Shown here piece after piece: positions 1 through 8,581 of a stretch of DNA of 37,448 bases (the stretch's first letter is position 1; the number at the start of each line of letters is the position of its first letter). The stretch lies in contig JAFLBB010000045.1 in NCBI GenBank assembly GCA_017304135.1, forward strand, positions 1 through 37,448. Reading direction: 5' to 3'. A program made the position numbers and the translations under genes. The notes beneath the pieces are model-generated. The model was given only the letters and a program-made list of their open reading frames with translations. It did not search any database and had not been told where the DNA came from. This stretch comes from Acidobacteriota bacterium (GTDB taxonomy: Bacteria; Acidobacteriota; Terriglobia; Bryobacterales; Bryobacteraceae).

Positions 1-1
1 G

Positions 2-904
2 GTGGAGCAGCCGTGGCGTGGGGCGGGAGTGGAGCCGGGGCGGAGCGGGGTGGGAGGCTGGCGCGGGGGGCGGCCGGAGTGGCACGTGGAGGTGACGCCG
101 GAGAACGTGGCCGAGCTGGTGGCGTCGTGCGAGATCGACCATACACTGGGGCCGTCGTTGAGCTATCGCGGCGGGTATGACGAGGCGCGGCGGCACCTGG
201 ATCATTTCCTGCGGAACAACCTGAAGCGGTATGACACGGGGCGGAACAACCCGTCGGACCATGCCACGTCGAACCTGAGCCCGTATCTGCATTTCGGGCA
301 CATCTCGGCGCACGAGGTGGCGTTGGGGGCGCAACTGGCGGCGTTTGAGAACGGGCTGGATGCGGAGCCGTTTCTGGAGGAGTTGATTGTGCGGCGCGAG
401 CTGGCGTTTAACCATGCGGTGTGGGCGCGCGAGGTGGAGGCGCTGGATTCGATTCCGAACTGGGCGCAGGAGGCGCTGCGCAAGCACGCCGTCGATAAGC
501 GCGAGCCGTGCTACACGCGGGAGGAGTTTGAGCGGGCAGCGACACACGACGCGCTGTGGAACGCGACGCAGAAGGAGATGCTGCTGCGGGGGAAGATTCA
601 CGGCTATTACCGGATGTATTGGGGCAAGAAGGTGATCGAGTGGTCAGCGACGCCGCAAGAGGCGCTGGAGACGATGGTGTATCTGCATGACCGCTATGCG
701 CTGGATGGGCGCGACCCGAACACGTACACGAACATCCTGTGGTGTTTCGGGCTGCATGACCGGCCATGGCAGGAGCGGCCGGTGTTTGGCATGATCCGCT
801 ACATGGGGCTTGAGGGGATGAAGCGCAAGACGAGCGTGGATGCCTACCTCAGGGAAATTGCGCACATGGAGTCAACCGGGAGCGATCCGTTTCGTCTGAA
901 GTAA
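2..904 (+). CDS. phr: Class II CPD photolyase, C-terminal part (5' truncated by window edge)
   Basis: Light-driven flavoenzyme that splits cyclobutane pyrimidine dimers in DNA. About 300 residues are visible and the frame is open to the window edge, so the true start and the N-terminal alpha/beta antenna domain lie upstream (class II enzymes are usually 440-480 aa). What is visible is the helical FAD-binding half: a RNNPSDHATSNLSPYLHFG block near residues 81-99, ELIVRRELAFNHA near 126-138, KIHGYYRMYWGKKVIEW near 198-214, and a C-terminal ILWCFGLHDRPW ... RPVFGMIRYM block. The last block is the signature that separates class II from class I photolyases. The first 30 residues are Gly/Arg-rich and look like linker. 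The next gene starts 41 bp downstream on the same strand. Family assignment is firm; absence of truncation artefacts upstream cannot be judged. Confidence 0.9.
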   Translation: MEQPWRGAGVEPGRSGVGGWRGGRPEWHVEVTPENVAELVASCEIDHTLGPSLSYRGGYDEARRHLDHFLRNNLKRYDTGRNNPSDHATSNLSPYLHFGHISAHEVALGAQLAAFENGLDAEPFLEELIVRRELAFNHAVWAREVEALDSIPNWAQEALRKHAVDKREPCYTREEFERAATHDALWNATQKEMLLRGKIHGYYRMYWGKKVIEWSATPQEALETMVYLHDRYALDGRDPNTYTNILWCFGLHDRPWQERPVFGMIRYMGLEGMKRKTSVDAYLREIAHMESTGSDPFRLK

Positions 905-945
905 GTGCGGTCTACAATGACGGGGATGACCAACAGCGGAGCGCG

Positions 946-1860
946 ATGCGCATAACCCTGACAGGAGCTTCGGGATTCATCGGCGGACGGCTGGTGGCGC
1001 GGTTGCATGAGCGGGGTCATGAACTGCATCTGCTGGGGCGTGCGCCGAGGAAGGGGATGCTGGCGACGGCGCGGTTTTCGATTTGGGATGCGGCCACGAG
1101 CGAGCCGCCGCTGGATGCGCTGGAGGGGGCCGATGCGGTGGTGCACCTGGCCGGGGAGCCGGTGGCGCAGCGTTGGACGGCGGAGGTGAAGCGGCGCATC
1201 CGGTCGAGCCGTGTGGACTCAACGAACCTGCTGGTGGCGGCGCTGGGCAAAGTGACGCAGAGGCCGCAGGTGTTGGTGTGCGCGTCGGCGATCGGGTATT
1301 ACGGCGACCGGGGAAACGAAGCGCTGGCGGAGACGGCCAAGCCGGGGACGGGATTTTTGCCCGAGGTGTGCGTGGAATGGGAGGCGTCGGCGGGGAAGGC
1401 GCGCGAGTTGGGGATGCGCGTGGCGCCGGTGCGGATTGGCATTGTGCTGCATCCCGAGGGCGGTGCGCTGGAGCAGATGCTGCCGCCATTCAAGTGGGGC
1501 GTGGGGGGGCGGATCGCGTCGGGCGAGCAGTGGATGAGCTGGATTCACCTCGACGATATGGTGAGGCTGCTCGTGCATGCGGTGGAGACGCCGGGGTTGA
1601 ACGGGGCGTTGAACGCGGCGGCGCCGAACGCGGTGACGAATGCGGAGTTCACGCAGGTGTTGGGGCGGACGCTGCGGCGGCCGGCGATTTTTCCGGTGCC
1701 GGAGTTTGCGGTGCGGGCGTTGTTTGGGGAGATGGCAAGCATTGTGATCGCGAGCCAGAAGGTGACGCCGGAGGCGACGCTGGCGAGCGGGTTCCGGTTT
1801 GAGCATGAGCAACTGGCGGCGGCGCTGGCTCACCTGTTGACGGAAAAACGGGCAGAATAG
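946..1860 (+). CDS. TIGR01777-family NAD(P)-dependent epimerase (YfcH-like)
   Basis: An atypical SDR protein of 304 aa, a normal length for the family. The N-terminus has a Rossmann nucleotide-binding motif GASGFIG at residues 7-13, followed by the VVHLAGEP segment near residue 64 and the SAIGYYGDRG segment near residue 115 that carries the Tyr expected in the active site. The C-terminal part, from about residue 250 (RRPAIFPVPEFAVRALFGEM), matches the DUF1731 tail typical of TIGR01777 proteins. Substrate is unknown in the family. A TACAAT -10 candidate lies at 913-918, and a GGAG Shine-Dalgarno sits 5 bases before ATG 946, so this gene has a short leader. The stop codon is 5 bp before the esterase start, so the two are probably cotranscribed. 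Confidence 0.9.
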   Translation: MRITLTGASGFIGGRLVARLHERGHELHLLGRAPRKGMLATARFSIWDAATSEPPLDALEGADAVVHLAGEPVAQRWTAEVKRRIRSSRVDSTNLLVAALGKVTQRPQVLVCASAIGYYGDRGNEALAETAKPGTGFLPEVCVEWEASAGKARELGMRVAPVRIGIVLHPEGGALEQMLPPFKWGVGGRIASGEQWMSWIHLDDMVRLLVHAVETPGLNGALNAAAPNAVTNAEFTQVLGRTLRRPAIFPVPEFAVRALFGEMASIVIASQKVTPEATLASGFRFEHEQLAAALAHLLTEKRAE

Positions 1861-1865
1861 AGTCG

Positions 1866-2741
1866 ATGCGCACTGCCTTAGTTTTGCTGCTCGCCTCGGC
1901 CACGCTGATGGCTCAACGTCCGGCGAAAGAGCCGGCTTCGTTTCCGTTGTGGAATGGTCCGGCGCCGGGGGCGTTGGGCAGTACGGAGAAAGACATTCCG
2001 ACGTTGACGCCGTGGATTGCGCCGCCGGAGCGGGCCAACGGGGCGGCGGTGGTGGTGTGCCCTGGGGGCGGCTATGGCGGGTTGGCGGTGGACCACGAGG
2101 GTGTGCAGATTGCGCAGTGGTTGAACTCGCTGGGGGTGTCGGCGTTTGTGCTGCGCTACCGCTTGGGGCCGACGTATCATCACCCGGTGGAGTTGGGCGA
2201 CGCTGCGCGGGCGATGCGGACGGTGCGGGCGCGGGCGTCGGAGTTCCGCGTGGATCCGAACCGCATCGGCATTTGGGGCTTTTCGGCGGGGGGGCATTTG
2301 GCGGCGACGCTGTCGACGCATTGGGACAAGGGCGATGGTGGGGCGGAGGACCGGGTGGAGCGGGTGTCGTCGCGGCCGGACTTCGCGATTCTGGCATATC
2401 CGGTGATCACGTTTACGGAGGCGTGGACGCACCAGGGCTCGAAGCGGAACCTGTTGGGCAACGATCCGGACCCGTCGCTGGTGAAGTGGCTGTCGAACGA
2501 GCAGCAGGTGACGCCGGAGACGCCACCGACGTTCCTGTTCCATACGAATGCCGATACGGGTGTGCCGGCGGAGAACAGCGTGTATTACTACCTGGCGCTG
2601 CGGAAGGCGGGCGTGCCGGCGGAGTTGCACATCTATGAGAAGGGTCCGCATGGGGTGGGGCTGGGGTGGTCGGACGCGATTTTGAGCACGTGGCCGGGGC
2701 GGTTGGCGGACTGGATGCGGACGAGGTCGATTATCAGGTAG
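1866..2741 (+). CDS. Secreted alpha/beta-hydrolase, acetyl-esterase/BD-FAE type
   Basis: Predicted carboxylesterase acting outside the cytoplasm, likely on acetylated or acylated sugars or small esters. The N-terminus MRTALVLLLASATLMAQ is a short signal peptide. The oxyanion-hole strand VVCPGGGYGG is near residues 63-72, the nucleophile elbow is GFSAGGH with Ser140, and the remaining triad members are probably Asp230 (HTNADTGVP) and His262 (EKGPHG). At 291 aa it is full length. The start has no Shine-Dalgarno; CAGAAT at 1853-1858 is 7 bases upstream of ATG, so it is either coupled to the epimerase (5-bp gap) or leaderless. The stop codon TAG overlaps a TAGAAT sequence at 2739-2744. Hydrolase fold is firm; substrate is inference. 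Confidence 0.88.
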   Translation: MRTALVLLLASATLMAQRPAKEPASFPLWNGPAPGALGSTEKDIPTLTPWIAPPERANGAAVVVCPGGGYGGLAVDHEGVQIAQWLNSLGVSAFVLRYRLGPTYHHPVELGDAARAMRTVRARASEFRVDPNRIGIWGFSAGGHLAATLSTHWDKGDGGAEDRVERVSSRPDFAILAYPVITFTEAWTHQGSKRNLLGNDPDPSLVKWLSNEQQVTPETPPTFLFHTNADTGVPAENSVYYYLALRKAGVPAELHIYEKGPHGVGLGWSDAILSTWPGRLADWMRTRSIIR

Positions 2742-2757
2742 AATTGCCGACATCGAA

Positions 2758-2786
2758 TTGAAACACTGGGGCAACGCCGTTTACAT
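2758..2786 (+). promoter_or_regulatory. Sigma-70-type promoter for the first Oar-like receptor
   Basis: TTGAAA at 2758-2763, a 17-base spacer, and TTACAT at 2781-2786. Transcription would start near 2793 and give a leader of about 35 bases that carries AGGAAG 7 bases before ATG 2829. This is one of the best -35/-10 pairs in the window. Confidence 0.5.
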
Positions 2787-2828
2787 GTTCGCGTGCGATA
2801 CTCCAGTATTCCTTCAGGAAGTCTAACC

Positions 2829-5800
2829 ATGAGAAAACTAGCCAGAAACCTTTGTTTTCTAGTATTGACAACGTTGCCAATGCTAGCCCAATTCGAAACC
2901 GCGACGGTGCTGGGCACGGTGCGCGATTCCACGCAGTCAGTGATCTCCGATGTGAAGGTGACGTTGGAGAACGTGCAAACCGGGGTGGTGGTCACGCGAA
3001 TGACCGACAGCCTGGGAAGTTTTGAAATTGTAAACGTGCGCATCGGGCGCTACAAGGTGAGCGCCGAAAGGCAGGGCTTCTCGCGGGCCATTTCCGAGGA
3101 GTTCACGGTGACGGTGAATGCGCGGCAACGCGTGGACCTGACACTGCAAGTGGGCCAGGTGGCCGAGAGCGTGACGGTGACCGGCGCGGTGGCGGCGCTG
3201 GAGACCGATTCGAGCGACCGCGGGCAGGTGGTGAGCGCGCGGCAGATTGTGAACCTGCCGTTGAACGGGCGTTCGTATGCGGACCTGGCGTTGCTGGCGC
3301 CGGGCGTGCGGAAGTCAGCGATCTCGGTGTCGCGCGATGCGTCGTTCAACGTGAACGGGCTGCGCAGTTCGCTGAACAACTTTGTGGTGGACGGCGTGGA
3401 CAACAACGCGTATGGGACGTCGAACCAGGGGTTCTCGAACCAGGTGGTGCAGTTGTCGCCGGACGCGGTGGCCGAGTTCAAGGTGCAGACGAACAACTAT
3501 TCGGCCGAGTTCGGGCGCGCAGGCGGGGCGGTGATCAACGCCAGCATCCGGGCGGGTACGAACCAGTATCACGGGGCGTTGTGGGAGTACATGCGGAACA
3601 CGAAGTTGAACGCGGTGGGTTTCTTCAAGCCGCGGGAGAACCGCAAGCCGACGATGGTGCAGAACCAGTTTGGGGCGGCGTTCGGCGGTCCGATCAAAAA
3701 GGACAAGATGTTCTTTTTTGCCGACTATGAGGGCTTCCGGCGTGTGACGCGGCAGTTGGAGATCAATTCGCTTCCGACGATGGAGCAGCGGGCGGGCAAT
3801 ATCGGCCTGCCGGTGCGCAATCCGGTGACGGGGCGCGAGTATTTGAACGGGATCATTCCGCAGAGTGACATGACGCCGTTTGCGCGAAAGGTGTTGAGCG
3901 AACTGCCGGCGGTGAACCGGCCGGGGATCTCGAACAACTTTGAATCGCTGCCGCGGCGTTCGGATGTGAACGATAAGGGCGACATCAAGGTGGACTACTA
4001 TGCGAACTCGAACTGGACGATGTTTGGGCGCTATAGCCACCGGTTGATGAACAACTTCGAGCCGCCGGCGATTCCGGGGCCGTCGGGCGGTAACGCGAAC
4101 GGCAATGTGCGGGTGCGGAACTATCAGATTGCGGGCGGGGCGACGTGGACGATGGACGCGCGGTCGGTGATGGAATTCCGCGTGGGCATTGGCGAGACCG
4201 AGGGCGGAAAGTTTCCGGTGTTCATCGGTCAGCCGCCGGCGAGCGTGGCCTATGGCATCACGGGGCTGCCGGAAGATCCGCGATTTGCGGGCGGGCTTTA
4301 TGCGCAGAGCGTGGGCGGGCTTGCCCAGTTTGGCCAGCAGTCGTCGAACCCTCAGTTCCAGAATCCGTATGTGATCAACCCGAAGATCAACTGGACGCGG
4401 ATGCAGGGGCGGCACTCGATCAAGGCGGGCTGGGAATACCAGGCGATCAACACGGAGATTGACGATTTCAATCCGAAGTATGGGCAGGACAGCTACAGCA
4501 GCCGGTTCAGCGCGGCAACGACGTCGACCAACAATCTGTACAACCTGTCCGACTTCATGTTCGGGCTGCGGAGCAGCTATGCGCTGAGCAACGCGGTGAT
4601 TGTGAACCTGCGGCAGCGGATGAACTTCTTCTACCTGCAGGACGACTTCAAGGTGAACCCGAAGCTGATTCTAAACATGGGTCTGCGGTATGAGTATTCG
4701 ACGCCGCAGTGGGAGAAGGAAAACATTCTGTCGAACTTCAACCCGGAGACGCGCGCGTTGATCCGGGCGCAGGACGGCGGCGTCTACGAGCGGACGCTGA
4801 TCAAGCCGGACCGGAACAATTTCGCGCCGCGCTTTGGGCTGGCCTACACGCTGCGGCCGAAGACGGTGATCCGTTCGGGCTTCGGGGTGAGCTACATTCA
4901 CTTCAACCGGCTGGGCGGGGAGAACCTGCTGAGCTACAACCTGCCGGGCATTTTCAACGTGAGTATTAACCAGGTGCCGACGCTGGGGGCCTGCGCGGCC
5001 AACCAGGCGCCGAACACCTGTTTCCGCACGACGCAGGAAGGCTATCCGTCGAACCTGCTGGACCCGTCGCGGGTGAGCACGGCGACGACGCGCACCAACT
5101 ACATTCCGGCCGATTACCGGAACCCGTACACGATGAGCTGGCACTTCACGATCCAGCAGGAGCTGGCCAAGGACCTGGTGCTGGACGTGGCTTACGTTGG
5201 AAACCGTTCCAACAAGCTGGTGATTTTGTCGGACGTGAATGAGTCGCGGCAGAACGTGGGAACTGCGAACCTGACGGTGGACCAGCGGCGTCCCATTCAA
5301 GGCTTCAGCTTCATCCAGGGCGCCTTCAACGGCGGCTGGGCGAACTACAACGCGTTGCAGGCGAAGCTGGAGCGGCGTTTCGCGCGCGGCTTCTACCTGT
5401 TGAACTCGTTCACATTCTCCAAGGCGCTGGACAATGCGAGCGGCCACCTGGAGGTGCAAAACGGAGACGATTCGCGCGTTCACTTCAGCCAGTTGCAGAA
5501 CAACAAGGCCGTGAGCGGCTACAACCAGAAGGCGAACAACACGCTGACGCTGGTGTGGGATCTGCCGTTCGGCAAGGGCCAGGCCTTTGGCTCGGGCTGG
5601 GGCGGCGTGACCGAGGCGGCGTTGGGCGGCTGGCGCGTGACGAAGATCACGACGATTGCCGCCGGGACGCCGGTGAACCTGCGCTACTCGCCGGTGGCGC
5701 GGCAGCAGATCGCCAGCGCGGGCACCTACCGGCCGAACGTGGTGGGCGAGGTGAAGACGCCGAACGGGGAATGGTTCAACTATTTGAACCCGGCCAGCGT

Positions 5801-6077
5801 CGTCATTATTCCGACGGCGGAGAACAATCCGTTTGGCACTGCGGGACGGAACACGGTTGTGGGCCCGCGGCTGTTCCAGACCGATCTCGGGTTGCACAAA
5901 TCGTTCCCGCTGCCGAAGGAAGGGTGGAACATCGAGTTCCGCGCGGAGTTCTTCAACCTGACGAACCAGACGAACTTCAACACGCCGGAAGGCAACCGCA
6001 GCAGCAACAACTTTGGGACGATCACGTCGACGGCTCCGGCGCGTCAGACGCAGTTCGCCTTGAAATTTAACTTCTGA
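2829..6077 (+). CDS. Oar-like TonB-dependent outer-membrane receptor (copy A)
   Basis: Large outer-membrane protein of 1082 aa. Order of parts: signal peptide (MRKLARNLCFLVLTTLPMLAQ), carboxypeptidase-regulatory-like Ig domain (about residues 25-105, TVLGTVRDSTQSVISDVKVT ... GRYKVSAERQGF), a plug domain (IVNLPLNGRSYADLALLAPG, then NVNGLRSSLNNFVVDGVDNN), and a long beta-barrel ending in an aromatic strand (QFALKFNF). This arrangement is typical of Oar-like receptors that are multiplied in Acidobacteriota. An in-frame GTG at 2793 would add 12 residues, but ATG 2829 has a Shine-Dalgarno and begins a normal signal peptide, so it is preferred. A terminator follows at 6106. Substrate cannot be told; polysaccharide breakdown products or peptides are possible. 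Confidence 0.92.
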   Translation: MRKLARNLCFLVLTTLPMLAQFETATVLGTVRDSTQSVISDVKVTLENVQTGVVVTRMTDSLGSFEIVNVRIGRYKVSAERQGFSRAISEEFTVTVNARQRVDLTLQVGQVAESVTVTGAVAALETDSSDRGQVVSARQIVNLPLNGRSYADLALLAPGVRKSAISVSRDASFNVNGLRSSLNNFVVDGVDNNAYGTSNQGFSNQVVQLSPDAVAEFKVQTNNYSAEFGRAGGAVINASIRAGTNQYHGALWEYMRNTKLNAVGFFKPRENRKPTMVQNQFGAAFGGPIKKDKMFFFADYEGFRRVTRQLEINSLPTMEQRAGNIGLPVRNPVTGREYLNGIIPQSDMTPFARKVLSELPAVNRPGISNNFESLPRRSDVNDKGDIKVDYYANSNWTMFGRYSHRLMNNFEPPAIPGPSGGNANGNVRVRNYQIAGGATWTMDARSVMEFRVGIGETEGGKFPVFIGQPPASVAYGITGLPEDPRFAGGLYAQSVGGLAQFGQQSSNPQFQNPYVINPKINWTRMQGRHSIKAGWEYQAINTEIDDFNPKYGQDSYSSRFSAATTSTNNLYNLSDFMFGLRSSYALSNAVIVNLRQRMNFFYLQDDFKVNPKLILNMGLRYEYSTPQWEKENILSNFNPETRALIRAQDGGVYERTLIKPDRNNFAPRFGLAYTLRPKTVIRSGFGVSYIHFNRLGGENLLSYNLPGIFNVSINQVPTLGACAANQAPNTCFRTTQEGYPSNLLDPSRVSTATTRTNYIPADYRNPYTMSWHFTIQQELAKDLVLDVAYVGNRSNKLVILSDVNESRQNVGTANLTVDQRRPIQGFSFIQGAFNGGWANYNALQAKLERRFARGFYLLNSFTFSKALDNASGHLEVQNGDDSRVHFSQLQNNKAVSGYNQKANNTLTLVWDLPFGKGQAFGSGWGGVTEAALGGWRVTKITTIAAGTPVNLRYSPVARQQIASAGTYRPNVVGEVKTPNGEWFNYLNPASVVIIPTAENNPFGTAGRNTVVGPRLFQTDLGLHKSFPLPKEGWNIEFRAEFFNLTNQTNFNTPEGNRSSNNFGTITSTAPARQTQFALKFNF

Positions 6078-6105
6078 TCGAAGCACCATTGCGAAATGAC
6101 GCGAG

Positions 6106-6135
6106 CCCCGGACTACGGTCCGGGGTTTTCGTTTT
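6106..6135 (+). terminator. Intrinsic terminator after Oar-like receptor A
   Basis: CCCCGGAC (6106-6113), a TACG loop, GTCCGGGG (6118-6125), then TTTTCGTTTT. The eight base pairs are perfect, the loop is a UNCG-class tetraloop and a T-run follows. It ends 18 bases before the next start codon. Confidence 0.93.
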
Positions 6136-6137
6136 GA

Positions 6138-6143
6138 TACGCT
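6138..6143 (+). promoter_or_regulatory. Candidate -10 for the beta-lactamase-family gene
   Basis: TACGCT lies 9 bases before ATG 6153, directly after the terminator T-run. The following GTCTGG also follows the -10 of the second receptor (21123-21134). No -35 is recognisable and no Shine-Dalgarno is present, so a very short or absent leader is inferred. Confidence 0.35.
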
Positions 6144-6152
6144 GTCTGGGCC

Positions 6153-7379
6153 ATGTTCACCCGATTGCTGACTTTGCCCGTGCTGAGTATTGCCCTGTTG
6201 GCCCAGGCACCTCCGCCGAAGCCGGTGGCGGTGCGGCCGGCGGCGGGGTTGTCGCCGCAACGGGTGGCGACGTTGAAGGCCGGCTTGCAGGAGATGGTGG
6301 ACAAGAAGGAGTTCGCCGGGATCACGGTGATGGCGTCGCGGAAGGGGCAGACGGTGCTCTCGGCGGCGGTGGGCTATCGCGATTTGGAAGCGAAGAAGCC
6401 GATGACGGCGGATACGATCTTCCGGATTTTCTCGATGACCAAGCCGGTGACGAGCGTGGCGGCGATGATCCTCTATGAAGAGGGCAAGTTCCTGCTGGAC
6501 GATCCGGTGTCGAAGTACATTCCGGAGTTCGCGAATGTGAAGGTGCTGTTTCGCGAGGATGGTCCGCAGGGGGACACGACGGATTTGAAGCGGCCGCTGA
6601 CGATTCACCATTTGCTGACGCATACGTCGGGGATGGTGAACTCACGGGGATATGCGGAGAAACAGGTGTTCCGCGGCGTGCCGAATCTGGAAGAAATGAC
6701 CAGGCGGCTGGCGACGGTGCCGCTGTCGCATCAGCCGGGCGAGGCGTGGCGCTACGGGCAGGGGCTCGATTTGGTGGCGCGGCTGGTGGAGATCTGGTCA
6801 GGCAAGCGGTATGACGTGTTTCTGAAGGAGCGCATCTTCGTGCCGCTGGCGATGACGGATTCGGGGTACTTCGTGCCCAAGGAGAAGCTGGACCGGGTTT
6901 CGAAGAGCTATGTGTTGAACAAAGACGGCGTGGTGGAGGCGGGGCCGGGGGGCGGCGATCCGTCGCGCGAGCCGACGTATTTTCAGGGCGGCGCGGGGTT
7001 GTATTCGACGGCGGGCGATTACCTGAAGTTCCTGGGGATGCTGGTGAATGGCGGGGTGGGAGATGGGAAGCGGGTGTTGAGCCGGTCGACGGTGGACTTC
7101 ATGTTCCGCAACCATGTGCCGCTGGAGGTGACTCCGCCGGGCGGGCCGAATGGGCGGGGCGGGCATGGGTTTGGGATTGGCGGGGCGGTGCTGGTGAATC
7201 CGGTGGAGTCGCAGGTGATGCAGAGCGAGGGGAATTGGGAGTGGGGCGGGGCGGCGGGGACGTATTTCTGGGTGGACCGGAAGAATGATTTGGCGGCGGT
7301 GTGGATGGTGCAGCGGCCGCCGTTTGTGCCGGGGCCGAGCAAGAGGTTTAAGGTGATGTTGTATTCGGCGTTGGAGTGA
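6153..7379 (+). CDS. Secreted serine beta-lactamase/esterase-family hydrolase (class C fold)
   Basis: A serine hydrolase of the beta-lactamase/DD-peptidase superfamily (PF00144), 408 aa. Signal peptide in the first 18 residues (MFTRLLTLPVLSIALLAQ). The SxxK motif is S94-M-T-K97, followed by a Tyr at about residue 201 (EAWRYGQGLDL) in the place of the YxN element, and a C-terminal EWGGAAGTYFWVD stretch typical of the EstB/penicillin-binding-protein-like branch. That branch often acts as an esterase or peptidase and not as an antibiotic-inactivating lactamase, so resistance should not be inferred. The 3' end overlaps by 32 bp the end of the convergent gene at 7348-7947, so no separate terminator fits between them. 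Confidence 0.88.
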   Translation: MFTRLLTLPVLSIALLAQAPPPKPVAVRPAAGLSPQRVATLKAGLQEMVDKKEFAGITVMASRKGQTVLSAAVGYRDLEAKKPMTADTIFRIFSMTKPVTSVAAMILYEEGKFLLDDPVSKYIPEFANVKVLFREDGPQGDTTDLKRPLTIHHLLTHTSGMVNSRGYAEKQVFRGVPNLEEMTRRLATVPLSHQPGEAWRYGQGLDLVARLVEIWSGKRYDVFLKERIFVPLAMTDSGYFVPKEKLDRVSKSYVLNKDGVVEAGPGGGDPSREPTYFQGGAGLYSTAGDYLKFLGMLVNGGVGDGKRVLSRSTVDFMFRNHVPLEVTPPGGPNGRGGHGFGIGGAVLVNPVESQVMQSEGNWEWGGAAGTYFWVDRKNDLAAVWMVQRPPFVPGPSKRFKVMLYSALE

Positions 7380-7947
7380 GGACGGGGATGATGACGCTGG
7401 GGATGGCGGCGCAGGCGCCGGTGCGTTGTTTGGCGGGCCATGTGGGCAGTGGCCGTTCGATGACGGGTTGGGAAGGGTCGAACGCGCGGGGCAAGGAGGG
7501 CAACGCGACCGTCGATGCCTCGATGAGCCTCTGACCGATGGCGGCGTTGGCGATGGGGACGAGGCGCATGGCTTCTTCGAGGGCGGCGAGTTTCACCTTC
7601 TGCGGTTCGGCGAGGGCGTTGCGGTTGGCCTGGACGAGTTGGGTTTCGCGCTCGTCGATTTCGCGGCAGATGGATTCGACTTCGGCGTAGCGGAGGCCGA
7701 GGGCGGTGGGGTCGAGGGGGGAGCGGTTGGTTTCGTCGGCGATTTCGGAGCGGACCTGGTAGATGCGGCGCTCCTTTTGCGCGCGCCAGCGTTCGTGTTC
7801 ATTGTTGTTGCGGCGGATGGCTTCGGCTTTGGGGCTGTTACAAGCGAAGTCGAGGTAGGTGTCGAGCGGGGAGAGGCGGCAGGGCGGGGGCGTTTGGGCC
7901 CAGAGCGTGGTGGTGAGGAAGAGGAACGGAATGATGCTCGTTCTCAT
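7348..7947 (-). CDS. Small secreted protein, paralogue 1 of a three-copy tandem family
   Basis: Unnamed family, 199 aa. Signal peptide MRTSIIPFLFLTTTLWAQ, then Cys-containing segment (PPPCRLSPLDTYLDFACNSP), then a charged helical region (HERWRAQKERRIYQVRSEIA), a block shared by all three copies (DETNRSPLDPTALGLR, AEVESICREIDERE), and a helix AEPQKVKLAALEEAMRL. The C-terminal WPAKQRTGAC motif is also shared. The spaced helices and the 'PQK.KL.AL' pattern recall LTXXQ/Spy-like periplasmic proteins, but this is only a resemblance. The start is set by the signal peptide and by a -10 hexamer 6 bases upstream; there is no Shine-Dalgarno. Copy 2 ends 29 bp upstream. The stop lies within the end of the beta-lactamase-family gene. 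Confidence 0.8.
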   Translation of the reverse strand: MRTSIIPFLFLTTTLWAQTPPPCRLSPLDTYLDFACNSPKAEAIRRNNNEHERWRAQKERRIYQVRSEIADETNRSPLDPTALGLRYAEVESICREIDERETQLVQANRNALAEPQKVKLAALEEAMRLVPIANAAIGQRLIEASTVALPSLPRAFDPSQPVIERPLPTWPAKQRTGACAAIPSVIIPVLTPTPNTTSP

Positions 7948-7953
7948 GCGCCC

Positions 7954-7962
7954 AGGGTAGCA
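7954..7962 (-). promoter_or_regulatory. Extended -10 of paralogue 1
   Basis: Reads TGCTACCCT on the minus strand, 6 bases before the ATG. The same element occurs before the other two copies. No -35 is recognisable. Position predicts transcription starting at or next to the A of ATG. Confidence 0.5.
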
Positions 7963-7976
7963 GGGTGGGGTGGTGG

Positions 7977-8552
7977 TCAGGGCTCGAAGGAAGGTAGCGG
8001 TAGGACCAGGCCGAGTGCGCGGCCGACGTTGCAGGCTCCGGTGCGTTGCTTGGTGGGCCAATAGGACGAACGGCCAGGGAGGAAGTCTGCGAATGAGCCA
8101 CCGGATAGTGGGACCGGCGCGGCGTGGATGAGATTGTCGTTGATGGCGGAGTTGACGGTGGGCGCCAGGCGCATCACCTCTTCGAGGGCGGCGAGCTTCA
8201 GCTTTTGCGCATCGGTGAGGACGTCGCGGTTCACCTTGACGAGTTGCAGTTCGCGCTCGTCGATTTCGCGGCAGATCGCTTCGACTTCGGCGTAGCGGAG
8301 GCCGAGGGCGGTGGGGTCGAGCGGGGAGCGGTTGGTTTCGTCGGCGATTTCGGAGCGGACCTGGTAGATGCGGCGTTCCTTTTGGACGCGCCAGCGTTCG
8401 TGGTCGGCGTTGTTGCGGCGGATGGCTTCGGCTTGGGGGCTGTTACAGGCGAAGTCGAGGTAGGTGTCGAGCGGGGAGAGGCGGCAGGGCGGGGGCGTTT
8501 GCGCGGAGAGTGAGGCGGCGAGGTAGAGGAACGGAAGGATGCTCGTTCTCAT
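7977..8552 (-). CDS. Small secreted protein, paralogue 2 (mosaic of copies 1 and 3)
   Basis: Unnamed family, 191 aa. The N-terminal half (MRTSILPFLYL signal peptide, PPPCRLSPLDTYLDFACNSP, AEAIRRNN, QKERRIYQVRSEIA) is nearly identical to copy 1. The C-terminal half (ELQLVKVNRDVLTDAQKLK, AALEEVMRLAP, NSAINDNLIHAAP) is nearly identical to copy 3. The switch lies within the block conserved in all copies (CREIDERE). The LTDAQKLKLAALE helix is the part most like LTXXQ/Spy proteins. Ends with PTKQRTGAC plus a short hydrophobic tail. It is likely exported to the periplasm. The 29-bp gaps on either side are similar in sequence, as expected from tandem duplication. Confidence 0.82.
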   Translation of the reverse strand: MRTSILPFLYLAASLSAQTPPPCRLSPLDTYLDFACNSPQAEAIRRNNADHERWRVQKERRIYQVRSEIADETNRSPLDPTALGLRYAEVEAICREIDERELQLVKVNRDVLTDAQKLKLAALEEVMRLAPTVNSAINDNLIHAAPVPLSGGSFADFLPGRSSYWPTKQRTGACNVGRALGLVLPLPSFEP

Positions 8553-8558
8553 GGGCCC

Positions 8559-8567
8559 AGGGTAGCA
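8559..8567 (-). promoter_or_regulatory. Extended -10 of paralogue 2
   Basis: TGCTACCCT on the minus strand, spacer GGGCCC, then ATG at 8552. The 29 bases between copies 2 and 3 are almost the same as those between copies 1 and 2. Confidence 0.5.
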
Positions 8568-8581
8568 GGGTGGGGATGGGA

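Noticed and set aside
2793..2828. GTG 2793 as the start of Oar-like receptor A
   Set aside because: It lies at the predicted transcription start, but ATG 2829 has a Shine-Dalgarno and begins a standard signal peptide.
4671..6623. A 650-codon open frame antisense to Oar-like receptor A and the next gene
   Set aside because: Product is dominated by Arg, His, Leu and Val with no domain or start signal; a GC-rich shadow of real genes.
6153..7379. An antibiotic-resistance beta-lactamase
   Set aside because: The sequence fits the broad PF00144 esterase/peptidase group; resistance cannot be concluded from SxxK alone.
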